In this document: piece by piece, positions 32,323 to 43,574 of the stretch
How positions within the stretch are numbered: position 1 is the first letter of the stretch
Layout of the letters: every line of letters starts with the position of its first letter
Assembly (NCBI RefSeq): GCF_020410765.1
Contig: NZ_CP084541.1
Span: 5,165,001 to 5,229,000 of the forward strand
Length of the DNA stretch: 64,000 nt
Source of the DNA: Streptomyces marincola
Lineage (GTDB): Bacteria > Actinomycetota > Actinomycetes > Streptomycetales > Streptomycetaceae
Direction: 5' to 3'
Position numbers and translations under genes: made by a program
Notes under the pieces: generated by a model
Databases searched by the model: none
What the model was told of the DNA's origin: nothing
Seen by the model: the letters and a program-made list of their open reading frames with translations, nothing else

Positions 32323-32865
32323 GTGAGCACCGATACCAAGGGTCAGCCCGTTGTTTCCTTTTTCTCCCGAGGACGCCTGGCGTTCCGGCACTTCCGCTGG
32401 GGGCGGCCCTTCTGGGCGGGGCTCTTCGTCCTGACCGCCGGGCTGCCGATCGCCTACTTCCCCTACCGCAACGTGACGTTCGGGGACCTCACCGTCCGCA
32501 TGGCCACCACGGCGGGTGCGGGCTCGCTGGTGATCGGCATTCTGCTGGTGCTGCTCGGGCTGACCATATGGTTCCAGCCGCACGTCCGGATATTCGCGGG
32601 CGTGGCGGCGATTCTCCTCGCACTGGTGTCGCTGATCGTCTCCAATTTCGGCGGATTCTTCGTCGGTTTCCTCTTCGGGATGATCGGCGGGGCGATGAGC
32701 GTCGCGTGGCTGCCGGGCGAGCAGACCGCGGCGGAGGGGCGGGACGCGGGGGACCGGGAGCCGCCGGCCAGGGCCTCCGGTACGGGCAGCGCGCTCGCGG
32801 GCTTCGACGCGGTCGCGCCCGAGCGCGAGAGGGACCCGGGGAAGGGGAAAGACCGTGCCGACTGA
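32323..32865 (+). CDS. DUF6114 membrane protein
   Basis: The 180-residue protein has four hydrophobic segments between residues about 27 and 130 (WAGLFVLTAGLPIAYFPY, AGSLVIGILLVLLGLTIWF, IFAGVAAILLALVSLIV, FFVGFLFGMIGGAMSVAW). A charged C-terminal tail follows. It fits the DUF6114 type that accompanies DUF6230 in Streptomyces. The GTG start follows GGGAG. Its 3' end overlaps the next gene by 11 nt, so the two are coupled. Confidence 0.8.
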   Translation: MSTDTKGQPVVSFFSRGRLAFRHFRWGRPFWAGLFVLTAGLPIAYFPYRNVTFGDLTVRMATTAGAGSLVIGILLVLLGLTIWFQPHVRIFAGVAAILLALVSLIVSNFGGFFVGFLFGMIGGAMSVAWLPGEQTAAEGRDAGDREPPARASGTGSALAGFDAVAPERERDPGKGKDRAD

Positions 32866-34435
32866 CGACATAGCACCGGCTGTCGCGGCCGAGGGAGGAC
32901 CGCGGCACGCCGTTCCCCGCAAGACGCTGCTCCAGCGTCTGCACATGCCGGTGGGGAAGGCGATCGCCCTCGCGGCGATGCCATCGGCGGCGCTGATGGG
33001 GATGGGCTTCACCTCACCGTTGGCCAAGGCCGACCCGCAGCCGGAGAACCCGTTCCGCGGCGAGTCGTGCGTCTCGGTCGAGGACGGCGAGCCGGGCGAG
33101 GACGGACCGGAGCAGGGCGCCGACGCCCCGGAGCCGGGCGAGGACGGGGAGCCGGCCGGGGAGGACCCCCAGGACGCCGCTGAGGAGCCCGCGGAGGACG
33201 CCGCGGAGTCCGGGCCCGGCGCCGGGGAGAGCGACCGCGAGGAGGCCGCGGGAGCGATCGAAGCGGCCGAAGGGAGCGCCGCCGGAGGGGACGCGGCCGG
33301 GGAGGAGGCCGCCGGAGAGGACGCGGGCGGGTCGTCGGGAGGGGAGCGGGAGCGGTCGGCGGGCTCCGTTGGCGCGGCTGGGCTGGCGGAGGAGCCGGAG
33401 CCGTCAGCGCGGGAGCCCGGGGCGGCCGGGGAACCGGAGGGCGGCGAGGACGGGGCCGAGCCCGAGGAGCCCGGCGCGGAACGGGAGTTCGACCCGTGGG
33501 ACCCGCTGGGGCTCGGCCGGGGGCTCGGGGACCTGGGCAAGGGGCTCGGCGACCTGCTGGCCCCGGGCCGCAGGGACGAGGACCGGCCGCCCGAGGAGCC
33601 CACGGCCCCGCAGCCGCCGCGCGACCCGGAGGAGCCTCCCGCGGCGCCCCCGGCCCCCGGCGACGGCGGGAGCGACGGGGGCGGCGCGGAGGAGGACCCG
33701 GGCGAGCCCGCGCGGGAGCCGGCTCCAGGAGCGGCGGACGGCGAGGCGGACACCGGTCCCGAGGACGGGTCGGACACCGCGCCGGACGACCCAAACGCCC
33801 CGGACGACCCGGACGACGATGCCGCGCCGGACGAGCGGGAAACCGAGGAGGAAACCGAGCGGGAAGCCGAGGGGGACGGCGCCGGGGACGCGGCGGACGA
33901 CCCGTTCGCCCCCGACGCGCAGGGCCGCGAGGCGTTCCCCTGCCCCATCGAGGGGGCCGTGCCCGGCACGGCCGAGCAGACCCCGGTCACCCTGCCGAAC
34001 GACCCCTGGTACCTGGAGGCGAGCTACCTGACGCTCGCGGGCCTGCGGTACCACGGCGTCGTCAACGTCACCACCCAGGACGGCACGACCAAGCAGGTGC
34101 TCAAGTTCACCGCGGAGAAGGTCGACATCGGGGACCTGCACCAGATCGTCGACATCGGCGGGGGCGTCCGCACCCACGTGGCCACGGCGGCCGGCTCCAA
34201 CTCGACGTTCCGCGACGGCACCGTGACCATGTACACCGAACGGCTCCAGGGCAAGCTGTTCGGCGTCATCCCCATCGTGTTCGACCCCGAGCACCAGCCG
34301 CCGCTCGACCTGCCGCTGGTGCACTTCACCGACGTGTTCGTCACCCAGGCCGGCCAGTTCGGCGGAACGCTGACCATGCAGGGCATGAGCATGTACCACA
34401 CGGAGGACGGCCCGACCGTCCCCCCGCCCGCCTGA
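32855..34435 (+). CDS. Exported protein with huge acidic low-complexity insert
   Basis: The 526-residue protein has an N-terminal hydrophobic segment (VGKAIALAAMPSAALMGMGF) and Cys72. A region of about 290 residues, almost wholly Glu/Asp/Pro/Gly/Ala, runs to Cys363. A compact beta-rich C-terminal domain then ends it (YLEASYLTLAGLRYHGVVNV, HLQIVD-like and FTDVFVTQAGQFGGTLT). Homologues are sometimes misnamed hydrogenase expression protein. The C-terminal domain and the upstream DUF6230/DUF6114 genes mark the family; the insert seems strongly expanded here. The role is unknown, probably at the surface. Confidence 0.75.
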   Translation: MPTDDIAPAVAAEGGPRHAVPRKTLLQRLHMPVGKAIALAAMPSAALMGMGFTSPLAKADPQPENPFRGESCVSVEDGEPGEDGPEQGADAPEPGEDGEPAGEDPQDAAEEPAEDAAESGPGAGESDREEAAGAIEAAEGSAAGGDAAGEEAAGEDAGGSSGGERERSAGSVGAAGLAEEPEPSAREPGAAGEPEGGEDGAEPEEPGAEREFDPWDPLGLGRGLGDLGKGLGDLLAPGRRDEDRPPEEPTAPQPPRDPEEPPAAPPAPGDGGSDGGGAEEDPGEPAREPAPGAADGEADTGPEDGSDTAPDDPNAPDDPDDDAAPDERETEEETEREAEGDGAGDAADDPFAPDAQGREAFPCPIEGAVPGTAEQTPVTLPNDPWYLEASYLTLAGLRYHGVVNVTTQDGTTKQVLKFTAEKVDIGDLHQIVDIGGGVRTHVATAAGSNSTFRDGTVTMYTERLQGKLFGVIPIVFDPEHQPPLDLPLVHFTDVFVTQAGQFGGTLTMQGMSMYHTEDGPTVPPPA

Positions 34436-34444
34436 GCGGGCGGG
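34423..34444 (+). terminator. Hairpin spanning a stop codon
   Basis: CCCGCCCGC and GCGGGCGGG pair around CTGA, whose TGA is the stop codon of the acidic-protein gene. It probably acts as a terminator directly at the coding end. Confidence 0.5.
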
Positions 34445-34503
34445 CGGCCCATCGCCCGGCGGGCGCGGGACGAGGCGCCCGGGCCCGCCGCGGCACAGGG
34501 CTG

Positions 34504-35934
34504 CTAGACGCCGCCGTGCCCGCCGAGGTGGTGGACGCGGACCATGTTCGTGGTGCCGGGCACGCCGGGGGGCGAACCGGCCGTGATGATCATCGTGTCG
34601 CCGGGCGAGAAGCGGTTCAGCCGCGACAGCTCCGCGTCGCACAACTCGACCATCTCGTCGGTGTGGTTCGCGTGCCGCACGACGAACGTCTCCACGCCCC
34701 AGCTCAGCGTCAGCTGGTTGCGGGTCTCCACCTCGGACGTGAACGCCAGGATCGGCTGCACCGCCCGGTACCGCGACAGCCGCCGCGCGGTGTCCCCCGA
34801 CTGGGTGAACGCCACCAGCGCCTTCGCGTCGAGGAAGTCGGCCATCTCGGCGGCGGCGCGCGCCACGGAACCGCCCTGCGTGCGCGGCTTCTTGCCCGGC
34901 ACGAGCGGCAGCAGGCCGCGCGAGAGCAGCTCGGTCTCCGCCGCGACCACGATCTTCGACATCGTCTTGACGGTCTCGATCGGATAGCGGCCCACCGAGG
35001 ACTCGGCCGACAGCATCACCGCGTCCGCGCCGTCCAGGATCGCGTTCGCCACGTCGGACGCCTCGGCGCGCGTCGGGCGGGAGTTGGTGATCATGGACTC
35101 CATCATCTGGGTCGCCACGATCACCGGCTTGGCGTTCCTGCGGCACAGGTCGACCAGCCGCTTTTGCACCATCGGCACCCGTTCGAGCGGGTACTCCACG
35201 GCCAGGTCGCCGCGCGCCACCATCACACCGTCGAAGGCGAGGACGACCTCCTCCATGTTGTCCACCGCCTGCGGCTTCTCCACCTTCGCGATGACCGGGA
35301 CCCGGCGCCCCACCCGGTCCATCACGCGGTGCACGTCCCGCACGTCGTCCGCGTTGCGCACGAACGACAGCGCCACCATGTCCGCGCCGAGCCGCAGCGC
35401 GAACTCCAGGTCCTCCACGTCCTTGTCGGACAGCGCCGGGACGTTCACCGCGACGCCCGGCAGGTTGATCCCCTTGTGGTCGGAGATCACCCCGCCCTCG
35501 ATCACGATCGTCCGCACCCGCGGACCGTCGACCTCCGTCACCTGGAGGGACACGTTGCCGTCGTTGATGAGGATCGTCTCGCCCTTGGCGACGTCGCCCG
35601 GCAGCCCCTTGTAGGTGGTGCCGCAGATCGACCGGTCGCCCGGCACGTCCTCGGTCGTGATCGTGAACTCGTCGCCGCGCTGGAGCTCCACCGGGCCGTT
35701 CGCGAACGTCTCAAGGCGGATCTTGGGGCCCTGGAGGTCGGCGAGCACGCCGATCGGCCGGCCCGTGTCCTCACTGGCCTTGCGCAGGCGGTGGTACCGC
35801 TCCTCGTGCTCCTGGTGCGAACCGTGGCTGAAGTTGAAGCGGGCCACGTTCATCCCCGCGTCGATCAGGGCCTTGAGCTGCTCGAAGGAATCGACGGCAG
35901 GGCCCAGGGTGCAGACGATTTTGGAACGGCGCAT
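34504..35934 (-). CDS. pyk: Pyruvate kinase
   Basis: The 476-residue enzyme begins RRSKIVCTLGPAVDSFEQL and has the catalytic region PVIAKVEKPQAVDNMEEVV and the signature GVMVARGDLAVEYPLE, then MESMITNSRPTRAEASDVANAILDGADAVMLS. It makes pyruvate and ATP from phosphoenolpyruvate. The C-terminal allosteric domain is present. It lies downstream of pta-ackA on the same strand (74-nt gap), so glycolytic end-step and acetate overflow may be expressed together. By position it corresponds to Pyk2 (SCO5423) of S. coelicolor. Confidence 0.96.
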   Translation of the reverse strand: MRRSKIVCTLGPAVDSFEQLKALIDAGMNVARFNFSHGSHQEHEERYHRLRKASEDTGRPIGVLADLQGPKIRLETFANGPVELQRGDEFTITTEDVPGDRSICGTTYKGLPGDVAKGETILINDGNVSLQVTEVDGPRVRTIVIEGGVISDHKGINLPGVAVNVPALSDKDVEDLEFALRLGADMVALSFVRNADDVRDVHRVMDRVGRRVPVIAKVEKPQAVDNMEEVVLAFDGVMVARGDLAVEYPLERVPMVQKRLVDLCRRNAKPVIVATQMMESMITNSRPTRAEASDVANAILDGADAVMLSAESSVGRYPIETVKTMSKIVVAAETELLSRGLLPLVPGKKPRTQGGSVARAAAEMADFLDAKALVAFTQSGDTARRLSRYRAVQPILAFTSEVETRNQLTLSWGVETFVVRHANHTDEMVELCDAELSRLNRFSPGDTMIITAGSPPGVPGTTNMVRVHHLGGHGGV

Positions 35935-36008
35935 GATGGCGATCCTATCGTTTTGTTCCGTAGCTGAATTTTCGGCGGGATCAGGCTATCCGAGCGCACC
36001 GGCGCGCC

Positions 36009-37225
<1,217 letters not shown>

Positions 37226-37226
<1 letters not shown>

Positions 37227-39382
37227 TACGCGTTCCCCTTCATTTCCGCTTCCGTTCGTCCCTCGCGCCCCGGCCGCGCCGGGCGCTCATCCCGCTCCCG
37301 CGTGCCCTGCTGCGCCTGGATCGCGGTGATCGCGACCGTGTTCACGATGTCCTGCACCAACGCGCCGCGCGACAGGTCGTTCACCGGCTTGCGCAGCCCC
37401 TGGAGCACGGGGCCGACGGCCACCGCGCCCGCGGACCGCTGCACGGCCTTGTACGTGTTGTTGCCGGTGTTCAGGTCCGGGAAGACCAGCACCGTCGCCT
37501 GCCCCGCCACCTCGGAGCCCGGCAGCTTCGTCGCCGCCACCGAGGGCTCGACCGCCGCGTCGTACTGGATCGGGCCCTCCACCTTCAGGTCCGGCCGCTG
37601 CCGCCGCACCAGCTCCGTCGCCTCGCGCACCTTGTCCACGTCCGCGCCGGAACCCGACGTGCCCGTGGAGTACGACAGCATCGCGATCCGCGGCTCGACC
37701 CCGAACTGCGCCGCCGTCGCCGCCGACTGGATCGCGATGTCCGCCAGCTGCGCCGCGTCCGGATCGGGGTTGACCGCGCAGTCCCCGTAGGCCAGCACCT
37801 TGTCCGCCAGGCACATGAAGAACACCGACGACACGATCGACGCCTCGGGCTTCGTCCTGATCACCTCGAACGCCGGCCTGATCGTCGCCGCCGTCGAGTG
37901 CGCCGCGCCCGACACCATGCCGTCGGCCAGGCCCTCGCGCACCATCAGCGTTCCGAAGTACGACACGTCCGCGACCACGTCGTACGCCAGCTCGTACGTC
38001 ACGCCCCGGTGCGCCCGCAGCCCCGCGTACACCTCGGCGAACCGCTCCCGCAGCGGCGACGTCACCGGGTCGACGATCTGGACGGGCGACTCACCGCCGC
38101 CGAGGTCCACCCCCAGGTCGGCGGCCCGCTTGCGCACCGCCGCCTCGTCGCCCAGCAGCGTCAGCTCGCACACGTTCCGGCGCAGCAGCACCTCGGCCGC
38201 CCGCAGCACCCGCTCGTCCGTGCCCTCGGGCAGCACCACGTGCTTGAGGTCCGCCCGCGCCCGCTCGATCAGCCGGTGCTCGAACATCATCGGCGTGACC
38301 CGGTCGCCGCCCGACAGCGATATCCGTTCCGTGAGCACCCCGGTCGCCACGTGCGTCTCGAACAGGCCGAGCGCGATCTCCGCCTTCCTCGGCGTGGCCG
38401 CCGTCAACTTGCCCTCAAGCCCCGACAGGGCCGTGGCCGTCCCGAACGAGCCGCCCGGCACCGAAAGCACCGGCGTGCCCGGCGCGAGCCGCTCGGCCAG
38501 CGCCATCGTCTCGGGACCCGGGCGCGCGCCCAGCGTCAGCAGCAGGCCCGCGATGGGCGGGGACCCGGCCGAGTGCGCCGCGAGCGCCCCCACCACCAGG
38601 TCCGCGCGGTCGCCCGGCGTCAGCACCAGGCAGCTCTCCGTCAGCGCCGGCAGGAAGACGGGCAGCGTCGCGCCGCCGAACACGAAGTCCCGCACGTCGC
38701 GCGCGAGCCCCGTCGCGTCCCCGAGCAGCACCTCGGCGCCCAGCGCCTCCACCACCTGCGCCACCGTCGGCGCCGCGAGCGCGGGCTCCTCGGGCAGCAC
38801 CCACACCGGAACGGGCAGGTGCCCGGCCAGCTCGCGCGCGGCGCGCACCGCGTCGCTGTCCCGCACCCGGTTGGCGATCATCGCCAGGACCTCGCAGCCG
38901 AGCGAGGCGAACGCGTGGTGCGCGTTGCGCACCTCCGCCACGATCGAGTCCGCGCCCTGCCCGAGACCCGAGACGACGGGCAGCACCGCCGCGCCGAACT
39001 CGTTCGCCAGCCGCCCGTTGAGCGTCAACTCCGCGGGCAACTGCGTGTCGGCGTAGTCGGTGCCGAGCACCAGCACCACGTCGTAGGCGCGCGCGACCGC
39101 GCGGAAACGCTCCAGCAGCCGGCCCACCAACTCGTCCGTGCCGCGTTCCGCCAGCAGCTCCGCCGCCTGCGCGTACTCCATGCCCCGCGCGGACTCCGGC
39201 GACTGCGCCAGCCGGTAGCGCGCACGCAACAGGTCGAACACCGGATCGGGCCCCGCGTGGGCCAGCGGTCTGAACACCCCCACCGGGCCCGCCTGCCGGG
39301 TCAGCAGCTCCATGACCCCCAGCTCGATCGCCTGCCGGCCGTCCCCGCGGCCGATGCCCGCCACGTACACGCTGCGCGTCAC
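37226..39382 (-). CDS. pta: Phosphate acetyltransferase
   Basis: The 718-residue, three-domain Pta has an N-terminal P-loop-like/BioD-type domain (TRSVYVAGIGRGDGRQAIEL), a DRTGG-type middle domain and a C-terminal catalytic domain (ERARADLKHVVLPEGTDERVL, LSYSTGTSGSGADVDKV, ATVLVFPDLNTGNNTYK). It forms acetyl-phosphate from acetyl-CoA. I chose the GTG at 39382 because it gives the family start and follows GGGACGGGAAA; 20 further upstream codons are not protein-like. It is coupled to ackA by a 1-nt overlap. Confidence 0.95.
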
Positions 39383-39527
39383 TTTCCCGTCCCGTCCCGG
39401 TCGTCCCGTCGCAAGCCTGCCTTGAGGGGATCTGGGCAGCATCTCTCCGATATCCCTCTTCCGACCGTACCCGCGAGGGGGTCACGGGCGCGCGCCGGGT
39501 CGACGCAGGCCGTTCGAAGGAGCCATG

Positions 39528-39539
39528 GTGTCGTGACAC
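39528..39539. promoter_or_regulatory. GTGTC/GACAC inverted repeat before pfkA
   Basis: GTGTCGTGACAC has 5-bp arms and a 2-bp centre, in the 247-bp pta-pfkA divergent region, 90 bp before the pfkA ATG. The same half-site GACAC occurs at 59404-59416, so it may simply be a common motif. Confidence 0.3.
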
Positions 39540-39629
39540 AATTCCGACGGCCGCAAGGGAGCGGTCGCCATTACCACAGCCGCTCACCCGTCTTCCGACC
39601 CCTCCCAAGCGAGCAGGAGAACGTTCCCC

Positions 39630-40655
39630 ATGCGCATCGGAGTCCTCACCGCCGGCGGTGACTGCCCCGGCCTCAACGCTGTGATCCGCTCGGTCGTGCA
39701 TCGTGCCGTCGTGGACCGCGGAGACCAGGTGATCGGGTTCGAGGACGGCTTCAAAGGGCTGCTCGAAGGGCGCTACAGGCCGCTCGACATCAACGAGGTC
39801 AGCGGCATCCTCGCGCGCGGCGGGACCATCCTCGGGTCGAGCCGCCTGGAGCGGCACCGGCTGGCCGAGGCGTGCGACAACGCGGAGGCGTTCCGGCGCA
39901 AGCTCAGCCTCGACGCGCTGATCCCCATCGGCGGCGAGGGCACCCTCACGGCGGCCAGCATGCTCTCCGCGGCCGGCATCCCCGTGGTCGGCGTGCCCAA
40001 GACCATCGACAACGACATCTCGGCCACCGACCGCACCTTCGGCTTCGACACGGCCGTCGGCGTCGCGACGGAGGCCATCGACCGGCTGAAGACCACCGCC
40101 GAGTCGCACCAGCGCGTCATGGTCGTCGAGGTCATGGGCCGGCACGCGGGCTGGATCGCCCTTGAGGCCGGCATGGCCGGCGGCGCGCACGGCATCTGCA
40201 TCCCCGAGCGGCCGTTCCAGATCGACGACCTGTGCAAGATGGTCGAGGAGCGCTTCGCGCGCGGCAAGAAGTTCGCCGTGATCTGCGTCGCCGAGGGCGC
40301 CCGCCCCGCCGAGGGCTCCATGCCGTACGAACGCGGCGAGATCGACCCGTACGGGCACGAGCGGTTCACGGGCATCGGCCAGCGCCTCGCGAACGAGCTG
40401 GAACACCGGCTCGGCAAGGAGGCCCGCGCCATGATCCTCGGCCACATCCAGCGCGGCGGCACGCCCACGGCCTACGACCGGGTGCTGGCCACGCGCTTCG
40501 GCTGGCACGCCGTGGAGGCCGCGCACCGCGGCGAGTTCGGCATGATGACGGCGCTGCGCGGCACCGACATCGTGATGGCCCCGCTGGCCAACGCGACGGC
40601 CGAGCTGAAGCGCGTCCCGCAGAACCGCATGGACGAGACCGAAGCCGTCTTCTGA
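39630..40655 (+). CDS. pfkA: 6-phosphofructokinase
   Basis: The 341-residue enzyme starts MRIGVLTAGGDCPGLNAVIR and carries GGEGTLTAASML, PKTIDNDISATDRTFGFDTA, VMGRHAGWIALEAG and GHIQRGGTPTAYDR, the bacterial PFK pattern. It phosphorylates fructose 6-phosphate. By position it corresponds to PfkA2 (SCO5426), whose loss in S. coelicolor raises pentose-phosphate flux and antibiotic yield. It is divergent from pta-ackA-pyk, giving a compact glycolysis/acetate block. CAGGAGAA precedes the ATG. Confidence 0.95.
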   Translation: MRIGVLTAGGDCPGLNAVIRSVVHRAVVDRGDQVIGFEDGFKGLLEGRYRPLDINEVSGILARGGTILGSSRLERHRLAEACDNAEAFRRKLSLDALIPIGGEGTLTAASMLSAAGIPVVGVPKTIDNDISATDRTFGFDTAVGVATEAIDRLKTTAESHQRVMVVEVMGRHAGWIALEAGMAGGAHGICIPERPFQIDDLCKMVEERFARGKKFAVICVAEGARPAEGSMPYERGEIDPYGHERFTGIGQRLANELEHRLGKEARAMILGHIQRGGTPTAYDRVLATRFGWHAVEAAHRGEFGMMTALRGTDIVMAPLANATAELKRVPQNRMDETEAVF

Positions 40656-40795
40656 GCCGTTCGCCCCCGTTCTCCGCTGTTCCCCCCTTCCACCGAACTT
40701 GCACCGAACGGTAGTTGCGCCGTCGCTGAGCGTGGGCAATCATGTGCACCTCAGCATCAGGCGCACGCCCCGGCGCGGGGCGAGGGGGGCAGACG

Positions 40796-41236
40796 ATGTC
40801 GTTCGACGAGGAGTGGCGCGGGTTACAGGCTTCGGCCCGCGACGAGTTGACCCGCACCCGGCTCAACTCCGGGGCGGGGGGCGGCGGCGACCTCGAAGTC
40901 CACGGGCAGGAGCTGACGCCCGTTCAGGAGGCCGCCGGGTCGCTGGCCGACGATCTCGACCGCGACGGGCATGTGGCCCAGGCCCCCACGGAGGCCGCCG
41001 GCGCGGCGTTGCGCGCCCCCGGCCTCGACACCGGTTCCGCGCTGGCCGACGTCGCCGGGCGCTGGCAGTCCCAGGCCGACGCGCTGCGCGACGCGTGCCT
41101 GCGGATCGCCGGGCACATCGGTGAGACGGTCCACAGCCACGCGGCGCACGAACTGGAGACGGTCGCCGCGCTCCAGCGCGCCGGGGCCGTTCCGGCGTCG
41201 AACCCGCGCCTGGACGCGTTGGGCGGCGGTGCCTGA
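40796..41236 (+). CDS. WXG100/ESX-like small helical protein, TTA codon
   Basis: The 146-residue, mainly helical protein has the general look of WXG100-type secretion partners. It starts MSFDEEWRGLQASARDEL and has a long C-terminal helix with GRWQSQADALRDACLRIAGHIGE; no signal peptide is present. GAGGGGGG precedes the ATG at 40796. Codon 10 is TTA (40823-40825), so translation should depend on the bldA tRNA. Its stop overlaps the next gene by one base (TGATG), so the two proteins are likely made together and may form a complex. A type VII secretion role is inferred from fold and pairing, not shown. Confidence 0.7.
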   Translation: MSFDEEWRGLQASARDELTRTRLNSGAGGGGDLEVHGQELTPVQEAAGSLADDLDRDGHVAQAPTEAAGAALRAPGLDTGSALADVAGRWQSQADALRDACLRIAGHIGETVHSHAAHELETVAALQRAGAVPASNPRLDALGGGA

Positions 41237-43518
41237 TGGAACGCGGCGCCCTGACCTTCGAGGAACTGCTCCACCTGCCGCTCGGCCCGCTGGACGAGGC
41301 CGCCGCCGAGTGGGACACGCAGGTGCGGCGGCTCGGCGACATGAAGACCGCGGCCGACGGCATGCGCCAGCACACGCAGCGCGCCAACTGGGCGGGCGAG
41401 AACGCGAACGTGACCGTGCCGTTCGTCAGGGACCAGGCGGAGCAGTTCGACGCGGCCCAGACGCAGGCCCGCACATTCCGCGACCTGTGCCGGGACGGGC
41501 ACCGCATCCTGAAGCACCACAAGGACGAACTCATCGAACTCGTCGAGGTCACCGCCCGCGAACTGGGCGTGCACGTGCGGGCCTCCGGCGAGGTGACCGC
41601 CGACCTCGACGGCCTCGACGGTGACACGCGCCGCGAGCGGCAGGACGCGGTCATGGCCGTCTCGGAGCGCATCCGGCGCGTCCTGAACCGGGCGGCCGAC
41701 GCCGACGCCGAGATCGCGCGTGCGCTGCGTTCCGCGATGGGCACCGATCCGGACCGCTTCAGCCCGGTCCGCTACGAGACGGTCAACGAGGCGGAGCTGG
41801 CCCGCCAGGACGTCGCGACGGTCGCGGACCTGCTGCGCCGCACGGATCTGGACGCCGGCGACATGACGTACGCGGCCTACCTGCTCGACCAGTACAAGGA
41901 CGACCCGGTGTTCGCCGAACGCCTCGCTCTGGAACTCGGGCCCGAGGGCGTGGCCGAGTTCTGGGCGGCCACGGCCGCGAACCGGCCCCTCGGGGCGGAG
42001 CGCGAGGAGTGGGAGACGGCCGCCGCCGCGCTCCAGACCGGCCTGGGCGCGACCCTGGGCACGGCGACGCTGTCGGAGACGGCCGCCATGGAACGCTGGG
42101 AACGCGACCTCGTCGCCCTCGGCGACCAGCGGATCGGCGAGGTGACCGGGCCGTACGGGTTCCAGGTCACCAGCGCGCTGATGCGGTCGGGGGAGTGGGA
42201 CAGCGATCTGCTCCTCGACTACGGCGAGAACCTGCTGGCGTTCGAGCAGGGGACCGGCCGCGACCCCTCCGACGTGTGGCACATGGTGGACGGCACCATG
42301 CTCAACTTCCCGAGCAAGGACGACGCGGGGCTCGACCCCGTGGTCGGGTTCCTCCAGGCCCTCGGCCAGTCCCCGGACGCGGCCACCGTGTTCTTCGCCG
42401 CACCGGACGACTTCGACCCGACGGCCGCGATCGTCCGGGGCGAAGGCGAGGAGGAGTCGCTGCGGGAGCACCGGGAGATGCTCAACGACAACCTGTTCTA
42501 CCTCGCCTCCGAACGCGAGTGGTGGAGCCGCGAGCCGGGTGCCCCCTCGGACGCCCCGGTCGACGCCTCGCTCAGCGAGGCCCTGCTCGCGGCGGGCACC
42601 GGCTACCAGGCCGGCGCCGACCCGCAGCACGCCATGGCACAGACGAGCACGTCGGCCGAGAGCGCCGCCGTCATGGAACAGGTCATGCACCTCTACGGCA
42701 CCCTCGACCCGACACTGCTCCAACAAAGCCCCGAGCTGGGCGCGAACCTGGGCATCATGGCCGGGATGTACATGCCCGACATCAACTACTGGGCGGCGGC
42801 GGACAACCAGCTGCAAAGGGACACCTATCCCGACACGTACGAGACGCCCCGTGGCGAATGGCTCGGCAACGGCCGCGAAAGCACGATCCGCTTCCTGACC
42901 ACTCTCGGGCAGAACGCCGAAGCACATGAGGCCATGACAAAGGCTCAGCAGTTGTACACCTTGGATAACCTGGACCGTTTCCCGCCGGTGGACGAGGACA
43001 GCACCACCAAGGGCATCGACAGCCTCAGAACGGCCGCCACCGTACGCGGCATCCTGGACTTCGGGCGGGTGGACGCAATCGTCACTGAGTACGGCGAGGA
43101 ATCGGCCGCGGCCCAGCAGCACGTGTCGCAGATGGCCGGCTGGGCGAAGTCCGGAACGGGCTCGCTCATCACGGGAAGTATTGGAGCAGGGGCGGGCCTA
43201 GCGGCCGCATCACTCTCAGGACCCGCCGTAGTCATTGTGCCCGTGGTCGCCGGGGTCGGCGGCGGATTTCTCACAGAGTTCTTCAACCAAGGCTACGACC
43301 AGGCATTCCAGGCAGAGGGAGCGTCACGCCAAGAAGTTGCCGTAACCACGGCGAATTACCACGACTTCGGAGCACGCGAAGTCGCGGCGCTCAAAGCGGA
43401 ATATCTCGCTTCGGTGGATGAATCTGATATGAGGGCACGTGACCGCTACGATGCATTGGAGTCAATGGAGCACGTCTATCTTCACGGTGTGGGCCTCGGA
43501 GAGGCGCACGGCAACTGA
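41236..43518 (+). CDS. Large ESX-like protein with distinct C-terminal module
   Basis: The 760-residue protein has an N-terminal helical region (about 1-170, LTFEELLHLPLGPLDEAAAEWDTQ and a WAGENAN-type bend) like a long WXG/LXG substrate. A middle domain follows (about 185-560). The last about 195 residues include a Gly/Ala/Val membrane-like segment (SLITGSIGAGAGLAAASLSG to VIVPVVAGVGGGF) and an acidic helical tail. From about 42900 the coding sequence becomes AT-richer than the first part. I do not recognise an enzymatic motif. Coupling to the upstream small protein and the lipoprotein array downstream suggest a secreted or surface-exposed effector. Confidence 0.7.
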   Translation: MERGALTFEELLHLPLGPLDEAAAEWDTQVRRLGDMKTAADGMRQHTQRANWAGENANVTVPFVRDQAEQFDAAQTQARTFRDLCRDGHRILKHHKDELIELVEVTARELGVHVRASGEVTADLDGLDGDTRRERQDAVMAVSERIRRVLNRAADADAEIARALRSAMGTDPDRFSPVRYETVNEAELARQDVATVADLLRRTDLDAGDMTYAAYLLDQYKDDPVFAERLALELGPEGVAEFWAATAANRPLGAEREEWETAAAALQTGLGATLGTATLSETAAMERWERDLVALGDQRIGEVTGPYGFQVTSALMRSGEWDSDLLLDYGENLLAFEQGTGRDPSDVWHMVDGTMLNFPSKDDAGLDPVVGFLQALGQSPDAATVFFAAPDDFDPTAAIVRGEGEEESLREHREMLNDNLFYLASEREWWSREPGAPSDAPVDASLSEALLAAGTGYQAGADPQHAMAQTSTSAESAAVMEQVMHLYGTLDPTLLQQSPELGANLGIMAGMYMPDINYWAAADNQLQRDTYPDTYETPRGEWLGNGRESTIRFLTTLGQNAEAHEAMTKAQQLYTLDNLDRFPPVDEDSTTKGIDSLRTAATVRGILDFGRVDAIVTEYGEESAAAQQHVSQMAGWAKSGTGSLITGSIGAGAGLAAASLSGPAVVIVPVVAGVGGGFLTEFFNQGYDQAFQAEGASRQEVAVTTANYHDFGAREVAALKAEYLASVDESDMRARDRYDALESMEHVYLHGVGLGEAHGN

Positions 43519-43574
43519 AGCCAACCCAATTGCCTTGATTCTTGAGCGTTTTTGACAATGACAGAAGGAAGGAA

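Noticed and set aside
31477..33990. 837-codon leftward frame rich in Ser/Pro/Ala
   Set aside because: It mirrors the acidic insert of the gene at 32855-34435 and has no start signal or domain.
39383..39442. Longer pta start at 39442
   Set aside because: The extra 20 residues are Arg/Gly-rich and not family-like, while GTG at 39382 gives the expected N-terminus.
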